Positions 46,678 to 54,827 of a stretch of DNA of 64,000 bases are shown here, one piece after another. The DNA is from Blastococcus sp. DSM 46786. Its GTDB lineage: Bacteria; Actinomycetota; Actinomycetes; Mycobacteriales; Geodermatophilaceae. Position 1 is the stretch's first letter. Each line of letters opens with the position of its first letter. The DNA lies in the NCBI RefSeq assembly GCF_900109665.1, contig NZ_FOAO01000010.1, positions 1-64,000 of the forward strand. The letters run 5' to 3'. Made by a program: the position numbers and the translations under genes. Under the pieces are notes generated by a model, which saw nothing but the letters and a program-made list of their open reading frames with translations, was not told the DNA's origin and made no database searches.

Positions 46678-47787
46678 ATGACCGCAACAGCTCCGCGCCC
46701 CGCCGCGGCCCGCCCGCCGGCACGGAAGGCGCTGCGCGACCGCGTGTTCAAGTTCGCCGAGCTGGTGACCACCCCGCTGCTCCCGGTCGACTACCTCGAC
46801 CTCTTCGACCCGCTCCGCTCCGGGGCGGCGTTGCGCGGCCGGATCGAGGCCGTCCACCGGGAGACCCGGGACGCCGCCTCGATCGTGATCCGCCCCGGCC
46901 GCGACTGGCTGCCGTACGTCCCCGGCCAGTACGTGCGCATCGGCATCGACATCGACGGGGTGCGCCAGTGGCGCGCCTACTCGATCACCTCGGTGCTCGA
47001 CCGCGCCGACGGCTGCTTCACGATCACCGTGAAGGCCATCCCGAGCGGCAAGGTCAGCAACCACCTGGTGCACCGGGCGAAGCCCGGCACGATCATCCAG
47101 CTCGACCAGGCCACCGGTGAGTTCTGCCTGCCCGAGCAGGTGCCGGCCAAGGCGCTGTTCGTCACCGCCGGCTCCGGCATCACGCCGGTCATGGGCATCC
47201 TGCGCAACTCCGTCGACCAGCTGGCCGACACCGTCCTGGTGCACTCCGCGCCCACTGCCGAGGACGTCGTCTTCGGCGAGGAGCTCCGGCGCATGGCGGC
47301 CGAGGGCCGGATCCGGCTGATCGAGCAGCACACCGACAGCGCCGGGATGCTCGACGCCCGCTCCATCGCCGAGCTGGTGCCCGACCTGCACGAGCGCGCC
47401 ACCTGGGCCTGCGGCCCGGTCGGCATGCTCGAGGCGCTCGAGGAGCACTGGGCGTCGGTGGGGATCGCCGACCGGCTGTACACCGAGCGCTTCCGGCCGC
47501 GGGTCCTGGTCACCGGCGAGGGCGGCACGGTCGCCTTCACGAAGAACGGCACGACCGTCGAGGCCGACGGCGCCACGCCGATCCTCGACGCCGCCGAGGA
47601 GGCCGGGGTCCTCATGCCCAGCGGCTGCCGGATGGGCATCTGCTACGGCTGCGTGCTGCCCCTGCGCGAGGGCGCCGTCCGCGACCTGCGCAACGGCGAG
47701 ATCACCACCGCCGAGGACGTCGGCGACGGCGTCCTCATCCAGACCTGCGTCAGCGCCGCCGCCGGCGCCTGCGCCATCGACCACTGA
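46678..47787 (+). CDS. Ferredoxin reductase-like electron donor to the desaturase
   Basis: 369 aa. FAD-binding RAYSITSV, NAD(P)-binding FVTAGSGITPVMGIL and a C-terminal plant-type [2Fe-2S] domain with GCRMGICYGCVLPL and QTCVSAA. This single-chain layout matches Mycobacterium Rv3230c, the NADPH oxidoreductase for DesA3. It starts 30 bp upstream of the desaturase gene. It would pass electrons from NAD(P)H to the desaturase di-iron centre. Confidence 0.9.
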   Translation: MTATAPRPAAARPPARKALRDRVFKFAELVTTPLLPVDYLDLFDPLRSGAALRGRIEAVHRETRDAASIVIRPGRDWLPYVPGQYVRIGIDIDGVRQWRAYSITSVLDRADGCFTITVKAIPSGKVSNHLVHRAKPGTIIQLDQATGEFCLPEQVPAKALFVTAGSGITPVMGILRNSVDQLADTVLVHSAPTAEDVVFGEELRRMAAEGRIRLIEQHTDSAGMLDARSIAELVPDLHERATWACGPVGMLEALEEHWASVGIADRLYTERFRPRVLVTGEGGTVAFTKNGTTVEADGATPILDAAEEAGVLMPSGCRMGICYGCVLPLREGAVRDLRNGEITTAEDVGDGVLIQTCVSAAAGACAIDH

Positions 47788-47816
47788 TCCAGCCCCCAGA
47801 CAGAGGAGCGCCGACG

Positions 47817-49013
47817 ATGACCGTTCTGCAGAAGAAGCCCGACAACCCGATCGAGCACCTGTCCCCCGAGGACATCGAGCTCATCGGCAAGGAGCTCGAC
47901 ACCATCCGCCAGGAGGTGCGCGACAGCCTCGGCGAGGACGACGCGAAGTACATCCGCACGGTCATCGACGTGCAGCGCAAGCTGGAGCTCGGCAGCCGCG
48001 CCGTCCTGCTGTTCTCGAAGTTCCCGCCCGCGTGGCTGATCGGGACGGCCGGCCTGTCGGTCGCCAAGATCCTCGAGAACATGGAGATCGGGCACAACAT
48101 CCTGCACGGCCAGTGGGACTGGATGCGCGACCCGAAGATCCACTCCACGACGTGGGAGTGGGACATGGCCAGCCCCGCCGAGCAGTGGAAGCACTCGCAC
48201 AACGAGCTGCACCACACGTACACGAACGTGATCGGCAAGGACAACGACCTCGGCTACGGCATCATGCGCGTCGACGAGGACCAGAAGTGGCACCCGATGT
48301 ACCTGGCGCAGCCGGTCTGGAACTTCATCAACGCCTGCTTCTTCGAGTACGGGATCGCCGCCTACGACCTGGAGCTCGGCAAGAACCTGGCCACCAAGAA
48401 GCGTCGCAACGACCCCAAGTTCCGCGCCGCCGCCAAGCAGGTGCTGAAGAAGATCCGCAACCAGGCCGCCAAGGACTACGTCGTCCACCCGCTGCTGTCG
48501 GGTCCGTCGTTCCTGCCCACCCTGGCCGCGAACTTCACCGCCAACGTGGTGCGCAACCTCTGGTCGCACTCGGTGATCATGTGCGGCCACTTCCCCGAGG
48601 GCGTCGAGACGTTCGAGAAGACGTCCATCGACGGCGAGACCCGCGGCGAGTGGTACGTCCGGCAGATGCTGGGCTCGGCCAACATCTCCGGTAGCAAGGC
48701 GATGCACCTGATGACCGGGAACCTGTCGCACCAGGTGGAGCACCACCTGTTCCCCGACATCCCGAGCAACCGGTACGCCGAGATCGCCCCGCGGGTGAAG
48801 GACATCTTCGACCGGTACGGCCTGACCTACCACTCCGCGCCGCTGTACAAGCAGGTCGGCAGTGCGTGGCACAAGGTGATCCGGCTGTCGCTGCCCAACG
48901 GCTGGCTGGCCGAGACCACGCCGAAGAACGCGCCGGCGCAGGTCGTCAAGCTGGTCCGCATGACCACCGGTGGCAAGAAGGTCCGCCGCGAGCTCATGCG
49001 CGCCGCCGCCTGA
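47817..49013 (+). CDS. Acyl-CoA/acyl-lipid desaturase (DesA3-like)
   Basis: 398 aa membrane di-iron desaturase. Three histidine boxes are intact: GHNILHGQW, HSHNELHHTYTN and HQVEHHLFPD. Hydrophobic segments (PAWLIGTAGLSVAKIL, FLPTLAANFTANVVRNLW) anchor it to the membrane. It probably introduces a double bond into stearoyl-type chains to adjust membrane fluidity, using the upstream reductase. A 22-bp perfect hairpin starts 15 bp after the stop. Confidence 0.92.
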   Translation: MTVLQKKPDNPIEHLSPEDIELIGKELDTIRQEVRDSLGEDDAKYIRTVIDVQRKLELGSRAVLLFSKFPPAWLIGTAGLSVAKILENMEIGHNILHGQWDWMRDPKIHSTTWEWDMASPAEQWKHSHNELHHTYTNVIGKDNDLGYGIMRVDEDQKWHPMYLAQPVWNFINACFFEYGIAAYDLELGKNLATKKRRNDPKFRAAAKQVLKKIRNQAAKDYVVHPLLSGPSFLPTLAANFTANVVRNLWSHSVIMCGHFPEGVETFEKTSIDGETRGEWYVRQMLGSANISGSKAMHLMTGNLSHQVEHHLFPDIPSNRYAEIAPRVKDIFDRYGLTYHSAPLYKQVGSAWHKVIRLSLPNGWLAETTPKNAPAQVVKLVRMTTGGKKVRRELMRAAA

Positions 49014-49027
49014 CCGCCGCACCGCGT

Positions 49028-49076
49028 TGAACCTGAGAGGCCCAGAACCATGTTGGTTCTGGGCCTCTCAGGTTCA
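49028..49076 (+). terminator. 22-bp perfect inverted repeat after the desaturase
   Basis: Arms 49028-49049 and 49055-49076 are exact complements around the loop ATGTT. It lies 15 bp past the desaturase stop and 28 bp past the stop of the convergent GIY-YIG-like gene, so it may end both transcripts. Confidence 0.8.
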
Positions 49077-49103
49077 CAGCTTGGCACTTCCCAGCTGCTT
49101 GCG

Positions 49104-49619
49104 CTATTTCAGGTACCTCATGCCTTCGCCATCGCGCGTCAAGCGATTGAGACATCGGCCGCTCGGCCACATCTCGACCGACACGGCGAGCGCGAGTCCC
49201 TCGATGGTCAGTCGTGTGTAGACATTGTCAGGAAGCAGTGCGCGCGTGACCGGGACGAACTCCAGGAGCTCGTAGTCTGCAGTGGGCTGGAGTTGGTCCG
49301 CGGTGGCGGTCATCGAGACGACTTCCACCTGACCTAGATCACGCTCGTCGCCCCCGGCGGCCCGGGCTCGGTCCAACGCGAGACGGACAGGCGACGTCCG
49401 CGACCCCTTCCGGCGGAGGTGGCCTCGGATCCTCGCCGCAAGGTCCTTTCCCTCCCCGACGTAAAACACGTTGGGCCAGAGGACGATGCGGTAGACGCCC
49501 GGCCCCGCGACGAGCTCAGGGCTCAGCTCGTACCGACGGAAGCGCGGATTCCACGAGATTCGGTGGCGCACCTCGAACGTCAACCGCGCGTCGATGCCGA
49601 CCACTTCGACGCATCGCAC
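49104..49619 (-). CDS. GIY-YIG-like domain protein
   Basis: 171 aa. GPGVYRIVLWPNVFYVGEGKDLAARIRGHLRRKG has the spacing of a GIY-YIG core (GVY ... YVG, then an Arg in the helix). The rest, including LLEFVPVTRALLPDNVYTRLTIEGLALAVS, is unfamiliar. The gene appears less GC-rich than its neighbours and lies just downstream of dnaB, which contains an intein; possible recent acquisition. GTG at 49619 has GGAG five bases before it. Whether it is a nuclease is uncertain. Confidence 0.6.
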   Translation of the reverse strand: MRCVEVVGIDARLTFEVRHRISWNPRFRRYELSPELVAGPGVYRIVLWPNVFYVGEGKDLAARIRGHLRRKGSRTSPVRLALDRARAAGGDERDLGQVEVVSMTATADQLQPTADYELLEFVPVTRALLPDNVYTRLTIEGLALAVSVEMWPSGRCLNRLTRDGEGMRYLK

Positions 49620-49668
49620 CGATTCTCCGGGCGCACTGCCGCCCGAGTCGTCCTCGCGAGCCTCCAAG

Positions 49669-52284
49669 TCAGTTCGCCATGTCGACGAAGCGGCTGTAGT
49701 GGCCCTGGAAGGCGACGGTGACGTTGGCGGTCGGGCCGTTGCGGTGCTTGACCAGCATGATGTCGGCCTCACCGGCCCGCGGGGATTCCTTTTCGTACAT
49801 ATCTTCTCTGTGAATCATCATGACCATATCCGCATCTTGTTCGATCGAGCCGGATTCGCGAAGGTCGGACAACATCGGCTTCTTGTCCTGCCGTTGTTCC
49901 GAACCGCGATTCAGCTGACTCATAGCAATGACCGGAACTTCCAGTTCTTTCGCCAGCAGCTTCAGCGCACGGGAGAACTCCGAGACCTCCTGCTGGCGGC
50001 TCTCGACGCGCTTGCCCGAGGTCATCAGCTGGAGGTAGTCGATGACCACGAGCTTGAGGTCGTTGCGCTGCTTGAGGCGCCGCGCCTTGGCTCGGATCTC
50101 CATCATCGTCATGTTCGGCGAGTCGTCGATGTACAGCGGGGCGTCGGCCACCTCGCCCATGCGGCGGGCGAGCTTCGCCCAGTCCTCGTCCGAGAGCGTG
50201 CCGGCGCGCATGTGGTGCAGCGGCACCTTGGCCTCGGCCGAGAGCAGACGCATGGTGATCTCGTGCTTGCTCATCTCGAGCGAGAAGATCACCGCGGGCA
50301 TCTGGTGCTTCACGGTGGCCGAGCGCGCGATGTCCAGGCCCAGGGTCGAGTTGTGCGTCGGGATGAAGCTGCGGCCCGCGAGGAACAGGGAGTCCGCAGC
50401 ATCGACCTGGATGCACCGCACGGGCACGCTGGCCACCGGCCGGACGTCGGTGATGAAACGGACACCACGGGCGGTGAACGTGCGTGCGCCCCGCTCCTTG
50501 TGCAGGAGCTTCTTCCGTTCGAGCGCGAACACCTCGTCGTCGGTGCTGAAGGTGAGCGTGTAGCAGGTCGACGACGCCTCGGACCGACCACGCACCCGCT
50601 TGGTGCTGAACTTCACCCGGTGGCCGAGGCCCGCGACGAGTTCACGGGCGTCCTCGGCCAACCGCCGGTTGGTGACGGCGAACTGGACGGCCCCGCTCGG
50701 TGTGACGGTGCCGTCGGTGTCGAGCAGGCCGGCCAGCAGCGCCCGTCGCTGGGGGACGGACGCCCGGAGGTACGACGTCGGGATGTGCTTGTCGCCGAGC
50801 ACGCCCAGGGTGCGCAGGAGGCCCTTCACGGTGCCGTGCTCGTCGCGGCAGCCCTGGCACTGCGCCAGGCCGCTCGAGGGGCGACCGCAGTCGGGACACG
50901 TGGCCTGGATGCCCACGCCGCCGCTGGCGCGCAGTCGACCGCCGCACGTCTTGCCGCAGGTCTGCACCTGCGACGTGCGCGGCAGGAAGAGCTCGCCGCA
51001 CATCGGGCAGCTCCGCATCTCTGCGGAGACCCGCGCCGGCAGCCGCAACGAGTACCGACGGTCAGCCCCGGTCGGCTGGGCCACGAGCCCCTCGGCCTCG
51101 ATGTAGACGGCGATCTCCGGGTCCGCGCTGGTGAACTGCGCTGCCGCGGAGGTGCCGTCTCCCAGCCACACGCCGAGGGCGTACGGCGGGATGGGGAGAT
51201 CGGCCGGCGACAGGTCCAGGGGCCGGCAGTTGCGCACCGAGTGGTTGAGACGGGCGTCCTTCGTCGCGCATCGGACGGTGCGCGCGATCTCCTCGGTCGT
51301 CCGCACCTCCGCGAACGTGCGCTGGTTGCGGTAGCCGTTGTAGCCGGTTGCCGCCGCCTGGGCCGACTTCCGGCTGGCCCGGGTGTCGGTGAGCCACTGG
51401 TGCTCGGCGTCGGCCACGATCACCGAGCCGTCGGAGAAGTGGACCTCGTAGCAGGGGCGCCCGTCCATGACCTCGGTCGCCGCGACGACCGTCGTCGGGC
51501 GCCCGTCGGACCCCATGACCTGGTCGCCGACGCGGACCTCGCCCATGGTGGTCCACCCCGATGGCGTGGCGATGAGGGTGTCGAGCGCCAGAGCCTTGCC
51601 CACACCGGGCCGCGCCGCGATGACGACCATCTGACCGGCCTGCAGGCCGTTGGTCAGCTCGTCGAGATCGCGGATCCCGGTGGGGACGCCGCGGGCGGTG
51701 CCACCGCGGGAGGCAATCGCGTCCAGCTCGTCCATCGTCGGCTGGAGCACGTCCTCGAGGCGCGAGTAGTCCTCGCTCATGCGCTTCTCGGTGACGTCGT
51801 AGATCTCCTGCTGGGCGCGGTCGACGATGTCGTCGACGTCGCCCTTGCCGCCGGCCGCACCGTAGCCGAGCTGCACCACCCGGGTGCCGGCCTCCACCAG
51901 GCGCCGCAGCACCGCCTGCTCGGCGACGATCGCGGCGTAGTAGCCCGCGTTGGCCGCCGTGGGCGTGGACTGGATGAGCGTGTGCAGGTAGACCGCGCCG
52001 CCCATCTTGGACAGCTGGTCGGTCCGGTTGAGCTCCGCGGCGACGGTGATCGCGTCCGCCGGCTCACCCCGCCCGTAGAGGTCCAGGATGCAGTCGAAAA
52101 TCACCTGGTGCGCCGGCCGGTAGAAGTCGTTGCCGTGCAAGACCTCCACGACGTCGGCGATCGCGTCCTTGCTCAGCAGCATGCCGCCGAGCACCGACTG
52201 CTCCGCCGCGACGTCCTGAGGCGGCTGCCGGTCGTACTCCGGCGCCGTCACGGACGGTCGGCTGAACTCGTCGGCCACCGCCAC
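49669..52284 (-). CDS. dnaB: Replicative DNA helicase with an intein in the P-loop
   Basis: 871 aa: N-extein 230, intein 415 and C-extein 226, giving a 456-aa mature helicase of normal size. The N-extein shows PPQDVAAEQSVLGGMLLSKDAI, and after splicing the P-loop reads ARPGVGKSTLGLDIARS. The C-extein has LKLVVIDYLQLMTSG and RGSEQRQDKKPMLSDLRESGSIEQDAD, typical of DnaB. It unwinds DNA at the replication fork. GTG at 52284 follows GGAGGT by seven bases. Without splicing the ATP-binding loop is interrupted, so splicing should be needed for activity. Confidence 0.95.
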   Translation of the reverse strand: MAVADEFSRPSVTAPEYDRQPPQDVAAEQSVLGGMLLSKDAIADVVEVLHGNDFYRPAHQVIFDCILDLYGRGEPADAITVAAELNRTDQLSKMGGAVYLHTLIQSTPTAANAGYYAAIVAEQAVLRRLVEAGTRVVQLGYGAAGGKGDVDDIVDRAQQEIYDVTEKRMSEDYSRLEDVLQPTMDELDAIASRGGTARGVPTGIRDLDELTNGLQAGQMVVIAARPGVGKALALDTLIATPSGWTTMGEVRVGDQVMGSDGRPTTVVAATEVMDGRPCYEVHFSDGSVIVADAEHQWLTDTRASRKSAQAAATGYNGYRNQRTFAEVRTTEEIARTVRCATKDARLNHSVRNCRPLDLSPADLPIPPYALGVWLGDGTSAAAQFTSADPEIAVYIEAEGLVAQPTGADRRYSLRLPARVSAEMRSCPMCGELFLPRTSQVQTCGKTCGGRLRASGGVGIQATCPDCGRPSSGLAQCQGCRDEHGTVKGLLRTLGVLGDKHIPTSYLRASVPQRRALLAGLLDTDGTVTPSGAVQFAVTNRRLAEDARELVAGLGHRVKFSTKRVRGRSEASSTCYTLTFSTDDEVFALERKKLLHKERGARTFTARGVRFITDVRPVASVPVRCIQVDAADSLFLAGRSFIPTHNSTLGLDIARSATVKHQMPAVIFSLEMSKHEITMRLLSAEAKVPLHHMRAGTLSDEDWAKLARRMGEVADAPLYIDDSPNMTMMEIRAKARRLKQRNDLKLVVIDYLQLMTSGKRVESRQQEVSEFSRALKLLAKELEVPVIAMSQLNRGSEQRQDKKPMLSDLRESGSIEQDADMVMMIHREDMYEKESPRAGEADIMLVKHRNGPTANVTVAFQGHYSRFVDMAN
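50350..51594 (-). mobile_element. Class 3 intein with LAGLIDADG endonuclease in DnaB
   Basis: 415 residues inserted between GVGK and STLGL. Residue 1 is Ala rather than Cys/Ser/Thr. The class 3 WCT set is present: W67 after the block B His (EHQW), C394 at the block F position (VRCIQVD), T413 before the terminal H414-N415, and Ser as the +1 extein residue. Block A reads ALALDTLIATPSGWTTMGEVRVGDQ. Two LAGLIDADG motifs are seen: YALGVWLGDGT (138-148) and LLAGLLDTDGT (286-296). Between them are eight cysteines in CxxC-type pairs (196/199, 213/217, 233/236, 246/249). Confidence 0.95.
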
Positions 52285-52498
52285 GGGGGTACCTCCATCT
52301 CCTTGCGGGCGCGCCCGCATCACCACCGCGCGCAGGGGAAGTACGCGAGCTCGGCGGACGGCGCCTTGCCGAACACCTGTTCGGCTCCTGCCTACCGGAG
52401 GGGACCGACATTCGCGTCGTCTGCTCGGTGGCGGAGAGGACGTTAGGAAGCTCAGCGGGCCGCGTCCACCACCGGTGTGCACACCGATCTGCACAACT

Positions 52499-52507
52499 TG
52501 TGGACAA
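52499..52507 (-). promoter_or_regulatory. DnaA box, actinobacterial consensus
   Basis: The minus strand reads TTGTCCACA exactly, the preferred DnaA box of high-GC actinobacteria. Weaker relatives follow at 52533-52541 (TCGTCCACA) and 52610-52618 (CCGTCCACA), all on the same strand, 215-334 bp before the dnaB start. Confidence 0.5.
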
Positions 52508-52967
52508 GTCGGTGGACGGAGGCGTGTCGACATGTGGACGAGTCGGGGGACAGCCACCGCACGTCGTGCGGACCACCGCGGCTGACCTGCACGGACTCCT
52601 CCCACGGGGTGTGGACGGAGAAAACTTCGGAAGAAACTTCCGGGCGACGCACCACGAGTCACAGCGGTCCGCCGTCGGTCGCCGACGGTGGTGGTTCGGC
52701 GGAGTGGAGGCCGCGATCGGGCAGCCCGGCGGGTCGGCGTCACGCGGTCGCGCATGGAGACCGCGGGGCGCGGCGCGGCCCCTCAGCGGGCCTGGGCGAC
52801 GCGGAGAGTGCTCCACCCGTCTGCGGGGGGCCCGGCACCGCCCGCACGGCGGCAGGAGGAACCACGAGGCGCAGCGGCCGGCCTGGGGCAGGGGGAGCGA
52901 CAGGGCCCAGCGACCGGCCCGGGGATCGGAGGGCCGGGACAGCGGCCGGCGGCCGGCCCGGAGACGC

Positions 52968-53005
52968 CACGAGGGGCGCCGGACTCGCGTCCGACGCCCC
53001 TCGTG
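52968..53005 (-). terminator. Terminator-like hairpin after rplI
   Basis: CACGAGGGGCG (52968-52978) pairs with CGCCCCTCGTG (52995-53005), then CGGAC pairs with GTCCG after one mismatch, around a TCGC loop. It lies 65 bp past the rplI stop and should end the rpsF-ssb-rpsR-rplI transcript. Confidence 0.75.
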
Positions 53006-53069
53006 AGCACGGCCCCGTCCCGAGGCTCACCCCGAGCGTGCGAGGGGTGAGGAGGACGGGGGCCTTCGA

Positions 53070-53525
53070 TCAGCCTGCGACGACCTCGATGGTCAGCTGG
53101 GCGGTGACCTCCGGGTGCACCCGCACCGTGACGGTGTGCTGGCCCGTGGTCTTGATGCTGCTGGGCAGCTCGATCCGGCGACGGTCGAGCTCCGGGCCGC
53201 CGGCAGCCGTGACGGCCGCGGCGACGTCGGCGGTGGTGACCCGGCCGAACAGACGACCGCCGTCACCGGCGCGGGCCGGCACCTGGACGGTCAGCCCGGA
53301 CACGCGGCCGGCGAGGGTCTGCGCCTCCTCGTGCGAGGCCACCTCGCGGGCGGCACGCGCCCGGCGCAGCGACTCGACCTGCTTCTGCGCGCCCCGGGTG
53401 GCGACGATCGCCAGCCCGCGCGGCAGGAGGTAGTTGCGGCCGTAGCCGCCCTTGACCTCCACGGTGTCGCCGGAGGACCCGAGACCGGTGACCTCCTGCG
53501 TCAGGATCAGCTTCATCGTGCTCAT
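53070..53525 (-). CDS. rplI: 50S ribosomal protein L9
   Basis: 151 aa. MKLILTQEVTGLGSSGDTVEVKGGYGRNYLLPRGLAI is the L9 N-terminal signature and the C-terminal domain (GRLFGRVTTADVAAAV...IELPSSIKTTGQHTVTVRVHPEV) is complete. L9 binds 23S rRNA domain V. The start may be ATG at 53525 (giving MSTMKLIL) or ATG at 53516; neither has a good ribosome site, as expected for a gene translated by coupling two bases after rpsR. Confidence 0.95.
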   Translation of the reverse strand: MSTMKLILTQEVTGLGSSGDTVEVKGGYGRNYLLPRGLAIVATRGAQKQVESLRRARAAREVASHEEAQTLAGRVSGLTVQVPARAGDGGRLFGRVTTADVAAAVTAAGGPELDRRRIELPSSIKTTGQHTVTVRVHPEVTAQLTIEVVAG

Positions 53526-53527
53526 GA

Positions 53528-53764
53528 TCAGCGCGCCGTCGAGGTGTAGGGCAGCAGGGCCATCTCACGGCTGTTCTTCACGGCCGTGGCGACGTCCCGC
53601 TGGTGCTGGCTGCAGTTGCCGCTGACGCGGCGGGCACGGATCTTGCCGCGGTCGGAGATGAACTTCCGCAGCAGGGTCGTGTCCTTGTAGTCGACGTAGG
53701 TCGCCTTGTCCTTGCAGAACTGGCAGACCTTCTTCTTGGGCTTGCGAACAGGGGGCTTGGGCAC
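53528..53764 (-). CDS. rpsR: 30S ribosomal protein S18 (Cys-containing form)
   Basis: 78 aa. [51 protein letters not shown] is the S18 core. It has CQFC and CSQH, the zinc-ribbon (C+) form, whereas many actinobacteria also encode a Cys-free paralogue used in zinc starvation. S18 pairs with S6 in the small subunit. A complex hairpin lies between ssb and this gene. Confidence 0.96.
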   Translation of the reverse strand: MPKPPVRKPKKKVCQFCKDKATYVDYKDTTLLRKFISDRGKIRARRVSGNCSQHQRDVATAVKNSREMALLPYTSTAR

Positions 53765-53806
53765 TGATATCTCCAGTGAGGGAAGTGCGTGGGTGACCTG
53801 GGGTGG

Positions 53807-53858
53807 CCCTCCTGCAGAGGCCCACGCCGAGCGAAGCGAGGCGTGGGGGGCAGGAGGG
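53807..53858 (-). promoter_or_regulatory. Two-tier hairpin in the ssb-rpsR intercistronic region
   Basis: CCCTCCTGC (53807-53815) pairs with GCAGGAGGG (53850-53858), and inside it CCCACGCC (53821-53828) pairs with GGCGTGGG (53840-53847). It starts just past the ssb stop. It could attenuate, protect an mRNA end, or bind a ribosomal protein. Confidence 0.55.
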
Positions 53859-53863
53859 TCCTC

Positions 53864-54334
53864 TTAGAAGGGCGGCTCGTCCGACGGGCCGGCGGGAGTC
53901 GACCACGGGTCGCTCGCGCCACCGCCGCCGCCGCCGCCACCGCCACCGAAGCCGCCGCCACCCTCACCGCGCGAGGCGCGGGTGACCTTGGCCGTGGCGT
54001 AGCGCAGCGAGGGGCCGATCTCGTCGACCTCGAGCTCGACGACGGTGCGCTTCTCGCCCTCCTTCGTCTCGAAGGAGCGCTGCTTCAGGCGACCGCTGAC
54101 GATTACCCGCGAGCCACGCGTCAGCGACTCGGCCACGTTCTCCGCGGCCTGCCGCCAGACGTTGCAGCGGAGGAACAGCGCCTCGCCGTCCTTCCACTCC
54201 TGCGACTGGCGGTCGAAGGTCCGCGGCGTGGAGGCCACGGTGAAGTTCGCGACGGCAGCGCCCGACGGCGTGAAGCGCAGCTCCGGATCGGCGGTCAGGT
54301 TACCGATGACGGTGATGACGGTCTCGCCGGCCAT
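53864..54334 (-). CDS. ssb: Single-stranded DNA-binding protein
   Basis: 156 aa. The OB fold ([33 protein letters not shown]...[36 protein letters not shown]) is followed by a flexible glycine tract ([17 protein letters not shown]) and the acidic partner-binding tip DEPPF. It coats single-stranded DNA at forks. It starts 2 bp after the rpsF stop. Confidence 0.96.
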   Translation of the reverse strand: MAGETVITVIGNLTADPELRFTPSGAAVANFTVASTPRTFDRQSQEWKDGEALFLRCNVWRQAAENVAESLTRGSRVIVSGRLKQRSFETKEGEKRTVVELEVDEIGPSLRYATAKVTRASRGEGGGGFGGGGGGGGGGASDPWSTPAGPSDEPPF

Positions 54335-54336
54335 GG

Positions 54337-54624
54337 TCAGTGGACCTCGGGCCGCATCAGCTTCGTGCGCAGCACCGACTCGTTGAGGTTCAGCTGCCGG
54401 TCGAGCTCGGCCACCGCGGCGGGCTCGGCCTGGATGTCGACGACGGCGTAGATGCCCTCGACGTGCTTCTTGATCTCGTAGGCCATGCGGCGACGGCCCC
54501 AGATCTCGGTCTTGACGGTGCCACCGGAGTTGGTGACGACGGTCAGGAACCGCTCGAGCGAGGGCGCGATCGTGCGCTCCTCCAGGTCGGGGTCGAGAAT
54601 GACCATCAGTTCGTAGTGACGCAC
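54337..54624 (-). CDS. rpsF: 30S ribosomal protein S6
   Basis: 95 aa, the usual S6 length. [26 protein letters not shown] and [27 protein letters not shown] are family signatures. GTG at 54624 is the start; the GAGGAGGTGGGG stretch upstream is the ribosome site. First gene of the rpsF-ssb-rpsR-rplI cluster, which with dnaB is typically close to the origin in actinobacteria. Confidence 0.95.
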   Translation of the reverse strand: MRHYELMVILDPDLEERTIAPSLERFLTVVTNSGGTVKTEIWGRRRMAYEIKKHVEGIYAVVDIQAEPAAVAELDRQLNLNESVLRTKLMRPEVH

Positions 54625-54827
54625 GGAGAACCCCACCTCCTCTGGTCTTCGCGGCTGCAGGGAATCTGCAGCAGGAGGGTCGTACACGCGTCGCGCGCCC
54701 CGGCAGGAGCCGGAACGCGCGAACCCAGGCTACCAGCGGCCGGGACCGGCGGGCCAGGCGCTGCCCGGACGGGGGAAGGACCCCACCCCTCGCAGGCCCG
54801 CGACGGGACCCTGGGCGGGCGCCGCGC

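Larger units (their letters stand above)
52285..53069. other. 785-bp region between rplI and dnaB without a gene
   Basis: No frame here carries recognisable motifs; the apparent reading frames are Arg/Gly-rich artefacts of GC-rich DNA. The region holds a strong hairpin (52968-53005) next to rplI and a cluster of DnaA-box-like sequences (52499-52618) before dnaB, which therefore probably has its own promoter. Confidence 0.6.

Noticed and set aside
52428-53006. A coding gene between dnaB and rplI
   Set aside because: The frame is Arg/Gly-rich, overlaps the hairpin and DnaA-box region, and carries no recognisable motif.
52285-53069. oriC
   Set aside because: Only one exact DnaA box and no dnaA or dnaN flanking genes; actinobacterial origins have many boxes between those genes.
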